NCBI RefSeq assembly: GCF_964656455.1
Contig: NC_135714.1
Span: forward strand, 123,932,131-123,996,130
Origin: Halichoerus grypus
Lineage: Eukaryota; Chordata; Mammalia; Carnivora; Phocidae
Reading direction: 5' to 3'
Length of the DNA: 64,000 bases
Shown here: in pieces, positions 11,463 to 23,389 of the stretch
How the letters are laid out: each line of letters begins with the position of its first letter
Numbering within the stretch: position 1 is the first letter of the stretch
Translations under genes and position numbers: made by a program
Notes under the pieces: generated by a model
Told to the model about the DNA's origin: nothing
Databases searched by the model: none
The model's input: the letters and a program-made list of their open reading frames with translations, nothing else

Positions 11463-13270
11463 GTAAAATATTTTTATATCACCATTTCTCCCTCATTTTC
11501 CACACCACCATAGCCACTAAATTTCCACAAGGTTGATAGTATTTCCTACGTTTGTACTTCTGCATGCCTCAGAAATATGCCTATACTATTGGGAGAAGTT
11601 TTAATGTTAGCTGCTAGGTGTTCAGATCTTCATTTGTAAATGCCTAGAACAGTTTCCCTAGTGAAATCCCACAGATAGCGTTTCCTGACTCTGATTAGTA
11701 TCTCGTAAATGCTTAACACCTCTGGGCCTATCCCCAAATTAGTAAATGAAAAGAGAGCTGTAAAAATCTTCCCCTTTTGCACAAAGTCCTATTCTTTGAT
11801 TATTTGACATGAGAGTACTTCCTTATTGTTTGCTATAAGATAACTTCTTTGGGGAAAGGAGTGTGTCTTCTACATAATTATAAATACAGAGACCATTCTG
11901 GGCACATGGTAAAAGGCACATGAATGATTGTAGAAATAAGTGAGTTGACTGCTGTTTATGTTCAGAGATGACAAGAAGTACCCTGATTAATTTGCCAGTA
12001 TCTCTGAGAGTACACACACCTTGTTAATTCCTGCATTTGTAGATGAATATCAAGAATTTGAAAGGCAATAAAAATGACAAAGTACAAACTGAGGTGTTGA
12101 AGATTATAGCCAAAATGTGTTGGTCAGGAGCTCATCTGCAGTGGCCTATTAAAGTCTAGAGACAAAATCTAAAAAGGCTGGGTTGCTAGCATCAGATTGA
12201 ATTCTCAGAGGTGAATTCATACCTTAGAGTCAAAATTGATTATAGCAGCATGTATTTTCATTGTATCATTAATTTAGCTCACCTTAATTAATGTTATATT
12301 CCATAATTAAGAGTCTTTCTTATACACTTTCTGAATGTGTATTTCACAATTAAATTTGAAAAAGGAAGAGGTAGTAAACATTTTGGCAAAATCTTAAATG
12401 TTTGGTGAACTTGGCTTGTCAGCAGCTGGTTGTTGTTGTGTCCTTTTAACCAAGCCCACATTTGAAAGAAAATAACAGATGTTCAGTTAATTATTTTTCC
12501 GTGTGTGTGTGTGTGTGTGTGTGTGGCTGTCTTCCAAAGACATTGAACATAAGCTTTGCTTATTGATGGTCATCTTGTTTGGTTCCAGTCTAATCAACTG
12601 GCAGTAATAAAATGGTTCCTATATGGGCATTTAGAAAATAGTTTACAACAAAGAATTTCAATACAGTGTTCATCAGGAGCTAGCCCATACCTTGCGTTGT
12701 GTGCTTTGGGAAGAAGCAATGAAGCAATGAAGCTATGTAGCTATGTGAATTAAATAAATATTAATGTGCTGGATGACTTGGGAGGTTGGCTGATTGGTCT
12801 TTCACTTTTGAAAGCTTGGTTCTACTATTACTCTAGTTCATAGGTGTAAATGAACAGAATGATTTCTGCATTCAATTTATCACAAATTGCCTATAATGTA
12901 TATGACTCAGTTTTATACAGGAAAACCTTATAGTTGATAAAGTTGTGTATTATACTTAAGGTATATAGCTTCTTTATCCTAGCAGGATAAATATCTTCAT
13001 AAATGCCAAGGCTATCTATGCAAATTATTTAATCACATCCTTTTTGATGGCATTCACTTGATTAATGCCAAGGTAACACTTATATATTGTTTTTTCCTTA
13101 TTTCAAATACTGGGTAAAGAAAAAGTGCTTGCCATCAAGATATTTAATTACTTTCTTACAGTTTCAGTGAAAATTGAATTTAAAACCAAAAAAGCAGTTT
13201 AAACTAGCGGTCTATCAACAAACACTGAGGTGTTGCTATCAACAAGTTATGTAATATATCACTTAATTTT
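11463..13270. other. single-copy AT-rich DNA, no gene seen
   Basis: About 1.8 kb without a recognised transposon or exon. It includes the (GT)n microsatellite at 12,501-12,525. Confidence 0.4.
12501..12525 (+). repeat. (GT)12 microsatellite
   Basis: Pure dinucleotide GT tract, likely variable in length. Confidence 0.9.
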
Positions 13271-13274
13271 TTTA

Positions 13275-13385
13275 AATGAGGGAAAGATAGATCAGAGGGA
13301 ATGACTCCTTGTCCATAGTCACACAGCAGCTCCAACTGGAAGTAAAACCGGCATCTTGATACCCAGCCTCTTTCTTGTCAATAGC
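13275..13385 (-). repeat. MIR SINE fragment, antisense
   Basis: Antisense MIR order: 'atgagggaaagatagatcag' (place of 'gaggaaactgaggc'), 'ccatagtcacacagcagc', then the acceptor-like 'acccagcctctttc'. Strongly diverged. Confidence 0.5.
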
Positions 13386-14289
13386 AATAAATCTGTGAAT
13401 TGTTCTTATGATTAACTTTATTTATAAACCCAGATTCTACACTTTAATCAGTTGGAATAACAATGTAACAAAGAGTTGTTTCTCCTTTTCCAATGTTAGA
13501 GAGTTGCATTAGTGAAAAATCTGGAACATCCAAACATAGATAGTACCTATATAACAGATTTTCAAATTAGTATTCAAAGGCAACTAACCAGCTAATAGCT
13601 CAATGATACACTTCATTATGATATTTACATAGGCAAAACTAGCTGAGAAGAAGCTTAAATGACTTACCCTTGAGTCTCTCCCTCAAACAGAGGCAGGATC
13701 AAGGCTAAATGAGCTACCACTGTGATGAGTTTGATTTCAGTCGCGTTAGTGTTTGTCACTTTAAAGTGGGCACCATAAAAGGCCGCATACTTATTTCATA
13801 CTGCCATTGTTTGATAAATATTTGGCACTCCTGCTTTGAAGCTCTTTCAAAACTACGAAAAAAAGAAAAGAAAGAAAGAAAGCAGAATAAGTATTACTTT
13901 CTTGCTTTCACCACAAATATAATTACCCAGATTAGCCATTCACACACATGTATTTAATGTGTTTGGTTATTTACCTTAATCATATCCATCCTAAAATTTT
14001 GCCATCATTGATCACATTAGAAAGAATGAGCTACAGATACTGAAGAAATTTTATTTAAAAGGTTTGGGCACAGAGAATATAAGTAACTGTCTTCTATAGG
14101 GAATGCCCCTCCACACACACTCCACTTTGGGTATTTATGTTACAGTACCTTTTAAAGTCATATCTTGAATACCAATCAATCAGCAAATATTTATTAACTA
14201 TGCTACAAAAACAATATGGCATGGTGAAAAGAATTTGGCCTTTTGAGTCAGATTAATCTACTTTACCACCTATTCTGTTACCTTGATAA
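13386..14289. other. single-copy DNA, no gene seen
   Basis: No recognised element. A short (AAAG)n run lies near 13,860. Confidence 0.4.
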
Positions 14290-14303
14290 ATTATTTAACT
14301 TTT

Positions 14304-14500
14304 GGGGCACCTGGGTGGCTCAGTCGATTAAGCATCCGAAACTTGATTTCAGCTCAGGTCATGATCTCAGGGATGTGAGATCGAGGCCTACATCGGGCTC
14401 CACACTCAGTAGGGAATCTGCTGGAAGATTCTCTCCCTCTACTTCTTCCTCTGCCCCTACCCACCCCACCATCAAATAAATAAATAAATCTTTAAAAAAC
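14304..14500 (+). mobile_element. CAN-SINE, perfect 14-bp TSD
   Basis: Head 'ggggcacctgggtggctcag', CT-rich middle, and an 'aaataaataaataaatcttt' tail. The duplication attatttaactttt is exact (14,290-14,303 and 14,501-14,514). Confidence 0.95.
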
Positions 14501-14639
14501 ATTATTTAACTTTTGAGTTTCAGTTTCTTAAATTATAAGATGGGGGTGATGATGCCCATTTTGCAAGGTGTCGTGAAGATTAATTACTCAAAAGCATCTA
14601 GAGCTCAAATGTATTATAGGATAATTTATTTAAGAAGGC

Positions 14640-14775
14640 ATCTCATTTTAGCCTCAAAACAACCCTTCCTAGGCTAAGTATTATTATCTCCATTTTACAG
14701 ATAATGAAACTGGGTGCCAGAGAGATTAAGTAACTTGTTCAAGTTTCACAGCCGTCAATCAAACAAATGGATTGT
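14640..14775 (-). repeat. MIR SINE, antisense
   Basis: 'attattatctccattttaca', 'gataatgaaactgggtgcca' and 'agattaagtaacttgttcaa' give the antisense MIR core almost intact. Confidence 0.75.
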
Positions 14776-14779
14776 GTTT

Positions 14780-15334
14780 AATCACTACCCCCCACCCAAC
14801 CTGCTGCAGGCTAGGTTTTATGGGCATCACAGAAGTAAAAGACACTGGTCTTCCTCATGACGCTCAGAATCTTGAAAACACCATTCCTGAAAATACAGAA
14901 ACTGGGTTTATGGCACAAAACCAACTGGCAATCTCCTAATTATTCAAAGCCATATTATCCAATTGTCCCTTGATTTTTCCCTTTCCATATGGACTATTTT
15001 TTCCTTTTGTTTTTGATGCTCTTTAGCATCTCTACGTGCTGTAGCAGAGACAAAATTTAGTTTTGTTTCTTGTACAAAAAGCTGGGTGTGAGAGGAGGAA
15101 GACTGGCCAGGATGAAATGTACTCAGCTTTTTAAGCAAAAAGATTAAGTCCTTGTTATCATGCTAGAATAGGTACTTAGATATGACTCTGTATTCAAGCA
15201 GTCCCTCTGGAAGGCCTTGCCACTGGGCAAGTTAATGATGCTGACACGGAGCAAGTTTCTCCTGCTCCATCACTGCATAACTATAGCCCCTTGAACAGTA
15301 TACAGGATAGACGTGATTTTTATTGCCTTGTATT
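14780..15334. other. single-copy DNA, no gene seen
   Basis: Nothing recognised. Confidence 0.4.
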
Positions 15335-15495
15335 TTTTCTTTTTAAAAACAGCTTTATTGAGGTATAATTGATATATAAGAAACTGCATCTGTTTAGAGT
15401 GTAATGTTTTATAAGTTTCGACAAATGTATACACCTGTAGATCCATTGGCACTGTCAAGATTAATGAACATACATCCATCAGCATCAAGAGTTTT

Positions 15496-15650
15496 TTTCT
15501 TTTTTTAATTAAGTTTTTAATTTTAATTCCAGTAGAGTTAACATACAGTGGTATTTTAGTTTCAGGTGTATAGGATAATGATTCAACAGTTCTACACATT
15601 AGTCAGGGCTCATCACGGTAAGTGTACTCTTAATCCCCATCACCATCAAC
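15496..15650 (-). mobile_element. short 3' piece of a carnivore-type L1, antisense
   Basis: A T-run, then 'taattccagtagagttaaca', 'tacagtggtattttagtttc', 'aggtgtataggataatgatt' and 'agtgtactcttaatcccc' match the antisense 3' end of carnivore L1 elements. It is only about 150 bp long, i.e. severely 5'-truncated, and sits inside the older L1. Confidence 0.7.
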
Positions 15651-16027
15651 AGTTTCTTCTTATGCCTTTTCCTCCCTCCTGGCCTCCCTGCACTCCCCCT
15701 TGCCACAAGCAAACATTGATTTTCTTTCTGTCATTATAGATTAGTTCGCATCTTTTGGAATTATATACATAGGGAATATGTATATTGTATATATTCCTTT
15801 TGGAGGAGGATACAGATGTATTCATTTTGTTGCATGTATTAATCTTATATTTTTTTTGTTGCAGAGTAGTAGTGTTCCAATGCTCAACTCTACCATGATT
15901 TGTTTATCCATTTCCCTTTTGATGGACGTTGTGGTCTTTTCAATTTTGGGCTATTACACAAAAAGCTGCTATGAACATTTCCGTACAATTGGTCAGAATG
16001 CTTTCATTTCAGAATGTCAATTCATTT

Positions 16028-16236
16028 GGGCGCCTGGGTGGCTCAGTCGTTAAGCGTCTGCCTTCGGCTCAGGTCATGATCCCAGGGTCCTGGGATCGAG
16101 TCCCACATCGGGCTCCCTGCTCAGCGGGAAGCCTGCTTCTCCCTCTCCCACTCCCGCTGCTTGTGTTCCTGCTCTCACTATCTCTCACAACAGATAGTTC
16201 TCTGTCAAATAAATAAATAAAATCTTAAAAAAAAAA
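16028..16236 (+). mobile_element. CAN-SINE, near-consensus
   Basis: Head 'gggcgcctgggtggctcagt', then 'cttcggctcaggtcatgatc' and 'ggatcgagtcccacatcggg', a CT-rich middle, and an AATAAA/poly-A tail. Flanking 'gtcaattcatt' and 'gtcaactcatt' form the duplication with one change. Confidence 0.95.
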
Positions 16237-16627
16237 GTCAACTCATTCTAGAACGGTGTTAGATACTCAAGAGTAGAAGAAGCAACTCATATCACAGGTA
16301 GATGTTTCATTTTTACACTGATTTCTAAAACAGTTGTATTATGTTACATTCTCACAGAAGGGTATGAAAGTTCCAGTTATTTCATATTCCCACCAATAGT
16401 TGATATGGTTAAACTTCTTAGTTTTAGCCATTCTAATAGTTGTAAGACTAATAATGAGGAGCATCTTTTCATGTACTTGTTGTCATTTGTATATCTTTTT
16501 TGGTTAAGTGTATCTGCTTTAAATCTGTTCAAATCTTTTGCCTAATTTTTAATTTGGTTGTTTGTTTTCTTATTATTGAGTCTTGATAGTTCTTTATATA
16601 TTCTGGATACAGGTCATTTATTAGATA

Positions 16628-17279
16628 TGCTAGGCTGAATAATGACCCCACAAAGATGTCCATATCCTACCTTGGATGGCAAAAGATACTTTGCAGATCT
16701 GATTAAAGTTAAGGACCTTGAGATGGGGAGCTTACCTGGATTATCTGGGGGGAGCCTACATGTAATCACAGGAGTCCTTATCAGAGGGAGGCAAGAGGGT
16801 CAGCAGGGGAGAAGGCAGGGCTGTGACCACAGTAGCAGAGATTGGTGTGATGTGGTCAGGAGAAAGATACCAACAGCCTCTAAAAGCTGGAGGAGGCATG
16901 GAACAAATTTTCCCTTGCACCCTCCAGAAGGAACCAGCTCTGGTGAGACCTTAATCTAAGCCCCAAAGAAGACTCATTTTGAATTTCTGACCTCCAGAAA
17001 TGTAAAAGAATAAGTTGTGTTGGGGCACTTGGGTGGCTCAGTTGGTTAAGTGTCTGCCTTTGGCTCAGGTCATGATCCAGGGTCCTGGGATCGAGCCCCG
17101 CATTGGGCTCCTTGCTCAGCAGGGCGTCTGCTTCTCCCTCTGCCTCTGCCTGCCCCACCCCCTGCTTGTGCTCTCTCTCAAATAAATAAATAAACTCTTT
17201 TAAAAAAAGAATAATTTGTGTTGTTTTAAACCAATGTTTTTGGTAATTTGTTACAGCAGAAACAAGAGCTAATAAATCA
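16628..17279 (+). mobile_element. MaLR-type LTR (MLT1-like), hosting a CAN-SINE
   Basis: Begins TG at 'tgctaggctgaataatga', continues with 'gatactttgcagatctgatt', 'gcagagattggtgtgatgtg' and 'ctgacctccagaaatgt', and ends 'ttacagcagaaacaagagct...aatca'. This is the usual order of an MLT1-like LTR. Its 3' part is split by the CAN-SINE at 17,022-17,207. I see no internal retroviral region, so it is a solo LTR. Confidence 0.6.
17022..17207 (+). mobile_element. CAN-SINE inside an LTR
   Basis: Head 'ggggcacttgggtggctcag' and tail 'aaataaataaataaactctt'. The duplication agaataagttgtgtt / agaataatttgtgtt has one mismatch (17,007-17,021 and 17,208-17,222) and lies within the LTR, so the SINE is younger than the LTR. 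Confidence 0.95.
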
Positions 17280-17365
17280 AATATCCACTTCACAAATATT
17301 TTCCCCAGTTTGTAAAACTTGTCTTTTCATTCTTGATGGTATCTTTCAAAACTGAAGGAGTGTTT

Positions 17366-18985
17366 CATTTTTTCCCAGTTTTATTGAGAAATAATCAACA
17401 AACATCACCATATAAGTTAAAGGTGTACAACATAATGGTTTGATTTACATATATTATGAAATGATTACCATGATAGGTATAGTTAATATCTACCATCTCA
17501 TAGATACAATCAAAAGAAAAGGAAAAAAAAATTCTCCTTGTGGTGAGAATTCTTGGGATCTACTCTCTTAACTTTCTCACACACCATATACAGCAATGTC
17601 AGCTGTAGTCATTCTATTGTACATTACATCCCCAGTACTTATTTATCTTATAACTGGAAGTTTATGCCTTTTGACCACCTTCCTCCAATGCCCCCTCTCT
17701 CCACCCCCCACCTCTGCTAACCACAAATCTGATCTCTTTTTCTATGAGTTTGGTGTTTTTGTTGTTGTTATTGTTGTTGCTTTAGATTCCACATGTAAGT
17801 GAGATCATACAGTGTTTGTTTCTCTCTGTCTAACTTATTTCACTTAGCATAATGCCTTCAAGTTCTGTTCATGTTGTCACAAGTGGTAGGATTTCCTTGT
17901 TTTTTTTATGGCTGAATAATATTTCATTGCATATACGTACCACATCTTCTTTATTCATTCATCCATTGATGGACACTTAGGAAGTTTCCATGTCTTGGCT
18001 GTTGTAAATAATGCTGCTATGAACATGAGGGTGCAGACATCTTTTCAAGTCTTCATTTCCTTTGGCTAAACTCCCAGAAGTGGAATTGCTGGATCCTATG
18101 ATAGTTCTGTTTTTAATTTTTTGAGGAACCTCCATCCTGTTTTCCACAGTGGCTGTACCAATTCACAGTCTCACCAGCAGAGAGCAAAAATCCATTTCCT
18201 CCACATCCACACCATTTGTGGTGTCTTGTCTTTGTCATGATGGCCATTCTAACAGGCATAACGGGATACCTTATCATGGTTTGGATTTGCATTTCCCTAA
18301 CAACTAGCGATGTTGAGCATCTGGTCATCTACCTGTTGGCCATTTATATGTCTTCTTTGGAAAAATATCTACTCAAGTCCTTTGCCCATTTTTAATCGGA
18401 TGATTTGGTTTTTTTGCTATTGAGTTGTATGAGTTCTTTATATGTTTTGGATATAAACCATTATCAGATATATGATTTATAAATATTTTTTCCCATCCCA
18501 TGGCTGTCTTTTCACTTGTTGATGGTTTCTTTTGCTGTGCAGAACCTTTTCAGTTTGGTGTAGTCCCACTTCTTTGTCTTTAATTTTGTTGCTGTGCTTT
18601 GGGTATGATTTCCAAAAATTCATTGCCAAGATCCTTGTCAAGGAGATTTTTCCCTTGTTTTCTTTTAGAAGTTTGATGGCTTCAGGTCTTATGTTTAATT
18701 CTTTAATCCATTTTGAGTTAGTTTTTGTGAATGGTGTAAGGTAGGGATCTAGTTTCATTCTTTTACATGTGAATATCCAATCTTTCCAGCACCATTTATT
18801 GAAAAGACTCTTTTCTCCAGTGAGTATTCTTGGCTCCCTTGTCAAATATTAGTTGACCATATATGACTGAGTTTATGTCTGGGCTTTCAATTCTGTTCCA
18901 TTGGTCTACTCATCAGTTTTTACGCCAGCACCATACTTTTAAAATTACTATAGCTTTCTAGTGTGACTTAAAATCAGGAAGTGTG
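17366..18985 (-). repeat. L1 LINE 3' half (ORF2 C-terminus and 3' UTR), antisense
   Basis: From 'tcccagttttattgagaaat' (3' UTR) the text runs antisense through the usual L1 landmarks: 'ggctgaataatatttcattg', 'ccatccattgatggacactt', 'gtaaataatgctgctatgaa', 'tttgctgtgcagaacctttt' and 'accatttattgaaaagactc'. That is the C-terminal part of ORF2 plus the 3' UTR. The frame is broken by stops and indels, so the element is dead. Confidence 0.85.
18477..18845 (-). pseudogene. L1 ORF2 C-terminal fragment (broken)
   Basis: A 122-codon open stretch resembles the C-terminal region of the L1 reverse transcriptase protein: '[19 protein letters not shown]' followed by '[19 protein letters not shown]' and 'NRQP/KRQP' near the end. 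The endonuclease and reverse transcriptase domains lie outside or are lost, and the frame is closed on both sides. It is a relic with no expected function. Confidence 0.75.
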
Positions 18986-19562
18986 AGATAGTTTGTTTTG
19001 CAGGAGAGAGGGGTTTGCTTTTTAAGATTTACCAGGCATGTCCAGAGCAGTGGTCAGTCCAGGGATAATTATTCCTCACCTCTCAGGTGAGCCCCTTCTG
19101 GCCCATGAATTATGAAATTTTCCAGCCTGGCTGGTGGGAACTGGCACTTTCCCAGTCCCATGTGACCACCAGGCAATGTTGCCTCTAATCTTTTCAGGGT
19201 TTTTTTTCCAGCCTTGGATTATTTCCTCATATGTATTCATGCAGGTTTCTGGAGTTTTCTTTCTGTAGTGTTCTCTCTTCTCTGGTTCTCTATGAAGGCT
19301 AACCATCTTGATCTATCTGAGTTCTCAAATTCCATCTCCTCAACTCAGAGTCTGTGGGGCTCCACATGGGTTTGCCCTTCCTGAACTGCAACCCAGAATT
19401 TCTCTCAAATCAGCAAACTGCAGCAATTTCAGGGCCTACCTTTTTATTTCCTATGTCTTAAGGATCATCTCCAGTGTTTTGAAAATCATTGTTTCATATA
19501 TCTTGTCTGTTGTTTGTTACTGTTTCTAAAGGGAAGTTAAATTTGGTCCCTGTTTCTCCATT
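18986..19562 (-). repeat. probable L1-related LINE sequence, antisense
   Basis: Text such as 'cttgatctatctgagttctc' and the end 'ggtccctgtttctccattgt' plus 'ggctgagaag' resembles antisense L1 sequence near an element boundary. It is more diverged than the preceding block and I cannot place it inside the element. Confidence 0.4.
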
Positions 19563-19664
19563 GTGGCTGAGAAGAGAAACCCAGTTTCATTGTGTTTTGC
19601 TATTTTGGAATAATAAAGCAAATACATATACTTCGGTGAGGCATCCTGTGTAACACTGTACCTT

Positions 19665-19864
19665 AATTTTTTTTTTAAAGATTTATTTATTTATTTTAGA
19701 GGGAGAGCATGCGAGTGGGGGAAGGGGCAGAGGGAGAGAACATCCAAGCAGACTCCTGCTGAGCACGGAGCCCAGTGAGGGTCTCCATCTCACGTGCCAT
19801 GAGATCAGGACCTGAGCTGGACCAAGAGTTGGACACTCCACCAACTGAGCCACCCAGATGCTCC
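19665..19864 (-). mobile_element. CAN-SINE, antisense, 14-bp TSD
   Basis: 'taaagatttatttatttatt' through the GA-rich middle to 'ccaactgagccacccagatg'. The duplication taacactgtacctt is exact (19,651-19,664 and 19,865-19,878). Confidence 0.94.
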
Positions 19865-19879
19865 TAACACTGTACCTTT

Positions 19880-21005
19880 AAAACACAATGCAACGGGTGT
19901 AGTGTTACAGCACGAATGCAAGATGTCTCACCAAAGTGTATATATTCGCTTTATTTTTCCAAAGTAGCTAAAGTGGGCCTAGAATGGATATGTAAACCAC
20001 TGCAGTTAGGCTTTATTCACTTTTGCATACTTAAGTATCCATCACATAGCACATAGTAACTGCTTAAAAAGCAGTTTTAAAATGAATCACGAACAAAGTA
20101 AAATGCAAAAGATAGTGGAGGGACATTATATTTGGCTGTTGCCTGACTGACTTCTGGATTCTCTCTCTGTGTATGCTTGATTTTTAGTCTTCTTTATATA
20201 ACCAGGCTTTCTCCACGTATCAGGGACAACATTTCCAAGCAGCTACCTTTTCACATCTTTTCAGCTATGTGGCCCTAGAGATAAGATCCCCTTCTCCTCT
20301 AGTTCCAAAAGGAAAAATTCTAAGGAAGGACTCTAATCAGCCCAGACTGGATCATGTGCCCACCCATGTGCCCAGGAAGAGCAGGTTACGGTGTTATTTT
20401 TTAACAAAGCATTTTTTTTTCCATTAAAATATATGTCATTTATAAAAGTCATGGAAATTTTAGACAGCAGATAAAAGAATATAAGTGTTTTGCCATCCAA
20501 GAGAGCCAGTATTAACCTTCTGTGAATAATTTCTCTTAGAAAATGGGGGAGGGGGTCACAGGAATAGTATGCCGTTTAGCGTGTTATTGTAGTTGCTATT
20601 CGTGAATGCTTAGTTTCATTCTTTCTGTGAAAGGTTAGATGGAATTGGAAACCAATTAGACCCTCTAATTTGCCTGTAAATGTGATAAGTCTATGTTTTA
20701 GTTAAGCATTAGGAAATAAAAGCAGAATTCTACTTCTTTGCCTGTAATGAGAAATACTGCCCCTTTAAGAAATCCAGAAACTATTTTGTTCCCATTGCCA
20801 GGCTTGACTCACCCATATTAAGAAACACCTGTATACCTTCAGGGTAGTCTCTTTTGAACACGTGTATAAATTAAAATATGCCTTTAGGGTTCCAAAGCTC
20901 TGTGTCAAAAGTTACATTAAAGGGGAACATCTTAGCAAATCAGCTCTGGTAGTTCTCAAACGGCATAGGCCCTACAGTACAGATTTTTAAAACAAACTCC
21001 CTATT
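19880..21005. other. single-copy AT-rich DNA, no gene seen
   Basis: No recognised exon or RNA. A pyrimidine/AT block near 20,405-20,530 might be a very old LINE remnant, but I cannot support it. Confidence 0.4.
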
Positions 21006-21009
21006 TCAT

Positions 21010-21150
21010 TTGTATGAACCATTCCCCAAAGTTTATTGAATATGTACTTTGGGCATAACAGGATACATGTGACTTTGGGATCATAAAGGAAGTAGACACA
21101 TGATTCCCATCCTTCAAAAGCCAACTATGCATCTAGTTGGGGAGGCAGGT
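21010..21150 (-). repeat. L2 LINE 3'-end fragment, antisense
   Basis: Antisense L2 start: 'agtttattgaatatgtactt' (place of 'atttattgagcacctact'), then 'ttggggaggcaggtaaaa'. Diverged. Confidence 0.45.
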
Positions 21151-21476
21151 AAAATGGATTTATCAGCTTTATCATGAGTATACTCTTCGTGGCAGACATC
21201 AGCATTTTAAAGCCACAAATCCCAGTTTGACAAACATTCAGTTCAACAGTCTTGTATTTTGTTGCCCATCACCATGTCATTCCCTGCACCTGTCACTGAG
21301 GGTTAAAATATGAATGGCACAATGTCCCTCCCCTTGGGGCTGCAGCGAGAACATAAAGTGCCTTTTAGCAGATGAGATGGAAATCTCCTCCAAATCCCTC
21401 TGAGTGGGGCTTTACAAAAATGTGTCCCCTTTTGACTGACCAATTAGAAAAAGGTGCCACTTGGGTTAGACTAATT
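21151..21476. other. single-copy DNA, no gene seen
   Basis: Nothing recognised. Confidence 0.4.
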
Positions 21477-21492
21477 AGAAAAATGTGCTCTT

Positions 21493-21693
21493 GGGCGCCT
21501 GGGTGGCTCAGTCATTAAGCGTTTGCCTTCGGCTCAGGTCATGGTCCCAGGGTCCTGGGATCGAGCCCCACATCGGGCTCCCTGCTCCGTGGGAAGCCTG
21601 CTTCTCCCTCCCCCACTCCCCCTGCTTGTGTTCCCTCTCTCGCTGTGTCTCTCTCTGTCAAATAAATAAATAAAATCTTTAAAAAAAAAAAAA
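21493..21693 (+). mobile_element. CAN-SINE, near-consensus, perfect 16-bp TSD
   Basis: Full head 'gggcgcctgggtggctcagt', 'cttcggctcaggtcatggtc', 'ggatcgagccccacatcggg', CT-rich middle and a long poly-A tail. The duplication agaaaaatgtgctctt is exact (21,477-21,492 and 21,694-21,709). With its intact tail this is one of the youngest-looking copies here. Confidence 0.96.
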
Positions 21694-21719
21694 AGAAAAA
21701 TGTGCTCTTTCTCTTATAG

Positions 21720-23385
21720 CCACAGACTGAGCAGAAGGGAGGCTGAAATTCAGATTCCATTTGCACCCCCGTGGCGCCATCTACATAAGGAACCTGCGGT
21801 TTATTCTCCTTCTTTGCCCCTTACATTTTCTAATAATAAGCTGTCCTACTTCTTTGAGATGGTAGAAAAAGGATGCTCTTATAGATGTGAAACTCTGCTG
21901 CCTCAAGTTGTTGCTCTTCTTATTAACCTCTTGGATTTCCTTCAGATTCCCCAGGCCTGCTGCTGTGCTTAGTACTTCAGTAGATAGAGGTATCTCTGTT
22001 TTTTTCCCACATATTGTTAGATATGATGGCAGAAGATCTGAAGGGCTTGTCAGAAGAAGCCCTGGGCAGCTGGAGTAGTTTTTGCCAATACACGCATTTT
22101 AGTGCTATGACTTATGGGCAAAGACAAGAGGGTTAGAGTACCTTTGAGCAAATACACAATCCTCCAGTGACCCCTCTGGCAATACATCAGAGATTCTGCA
22201 GTATAGCTCCAGGCAACAAATTGAGGCCAGCCAGAATTGATGGGGGAGTCTCGGCTGTGCTCAGCTTTTAAAAATACCAGCGCATGACAACTGGCTTCCG
22301 CTAGAGTGCATTTGATGAGTCCAAACTGGGCCTGATTGACACTCAAGGTAGACTGTCCTCAGGAGTGCTTTGGGGAGACCATGGTTGCTTGCAAAACTTT
22401 CTTCTGAGTCAGGGTTATCTCAAGGATATAACCAGAGTGTTCCCATAATTGACTCCAAATAAATGGAAGCTTAATGCTAAGAACCTTCAGCCTTTTTACA
22501 AACCTTGTTACAAAGTACCTGGGATTTGTTAGGACTACCAATTTTACTAACGTCCGTATCTTGAAAAGAAATATTGTTTTGTAGTGTTATCATCCTTGGT
22601 TAAAAAATAATTGGATTTCTAGCCTTCCTTCAGGGCTGGTATCCAACGGCTCTTTGGAAAGCACGAGATTTCCCCCTCTTCCTTCTGAACTTGTTTATTC
22701 AAACTTCACTAAATAAATAATAATCTCCCCAAGTGAGTAAGATAATTTTGTCTTCTAGGAAGAGAATTATTGTTTGTTGTGGTGGTATTTGTAGCAGTGG
22801 GGAGATGGAGGTAACCAGAGATCTGTTGCTGGGTGGAGGATGCACTCCAAGGGGTACCGTGCAGGGGTGAGAAACAGTGACTTAAATGTACCCATAGCAA
22901 CATGGATGGACCCACATAATATTTCATGGAAAAAGTAAGAAGCAGAGGTATAGACAGCACAAAAACATTTACATAAATTTAAAAATATGTGTATATAAGA
23001 CAATAATGCTACAATGTAAAAATGCATACAAACAAAAAAGTGCAACACTACGAGCACTAAAATGGATACGTATAGGGCAGAAGAGGAAGGGAAGTGGGGT
23101 ATGCAGATGAGAGAGGATAAATAGCATGAGTGGGACCTTGCATGGACCAGAGATTAGCTGGATCTTCCATTCCCAAGGGTCAACCCAAAATCCTAATGAG
23201 ATTCCCACTTTTCTCCTCTGGAGAGTTTCAGAGAATATATTGGGGTTCTGGGGATCTGTATTTAACAAGCTTTCTCATTAAGTCTTCTGATCAGAAAAGT
23301 CTGAGAAACGTTCCTTCAGAGTCTGGAGCAATTACTGGAATACTTGAAAGATGAAAATGCTGTGGGGGATGGGAGCCCAGAAAAA
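21720..23385. other. mostly single-copy DNA, no gene seen
   Basis: About 1.7 kb without recognised exon or RNA. The A-rich stretch 22,920-23,060 could be an old LINE 3' remnant. Reading frames here (for example the minus-strand frames at 22,050-22,346, 22,709-22,960 and 22,969-23,268) have no homology I recognise. Confidence 0.4.
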
Positions 23386-23389
23386 GTAA

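Larger units (their letters stand above)
15335..16627 (-). repeat. old L1 LINE 3' portion, antisense, split by later insertions
   Basis: Starts with 'acagctttattgaggtataa', passes 'gtctttctgtcattatag'-like text and 'agaatgctttcatttc', and ends in 'ggatacaggtcatttattag'. That is the antisense order from the L1 3' UTR back towards ORF2. It is broken by a younger L1 piece (15,496-15,650), a CAN-SINE (16,028-16,236) and an LTR (16,628-17,279), and its text resumes at 17,280-17,365. Confidence 0.7.

Noticed and set aside
18477..18845. A live reverse-transcriptase gene
   Set aside because: The L1 ORF2 homology covers only a C-terminal piece and is broken on both sides.
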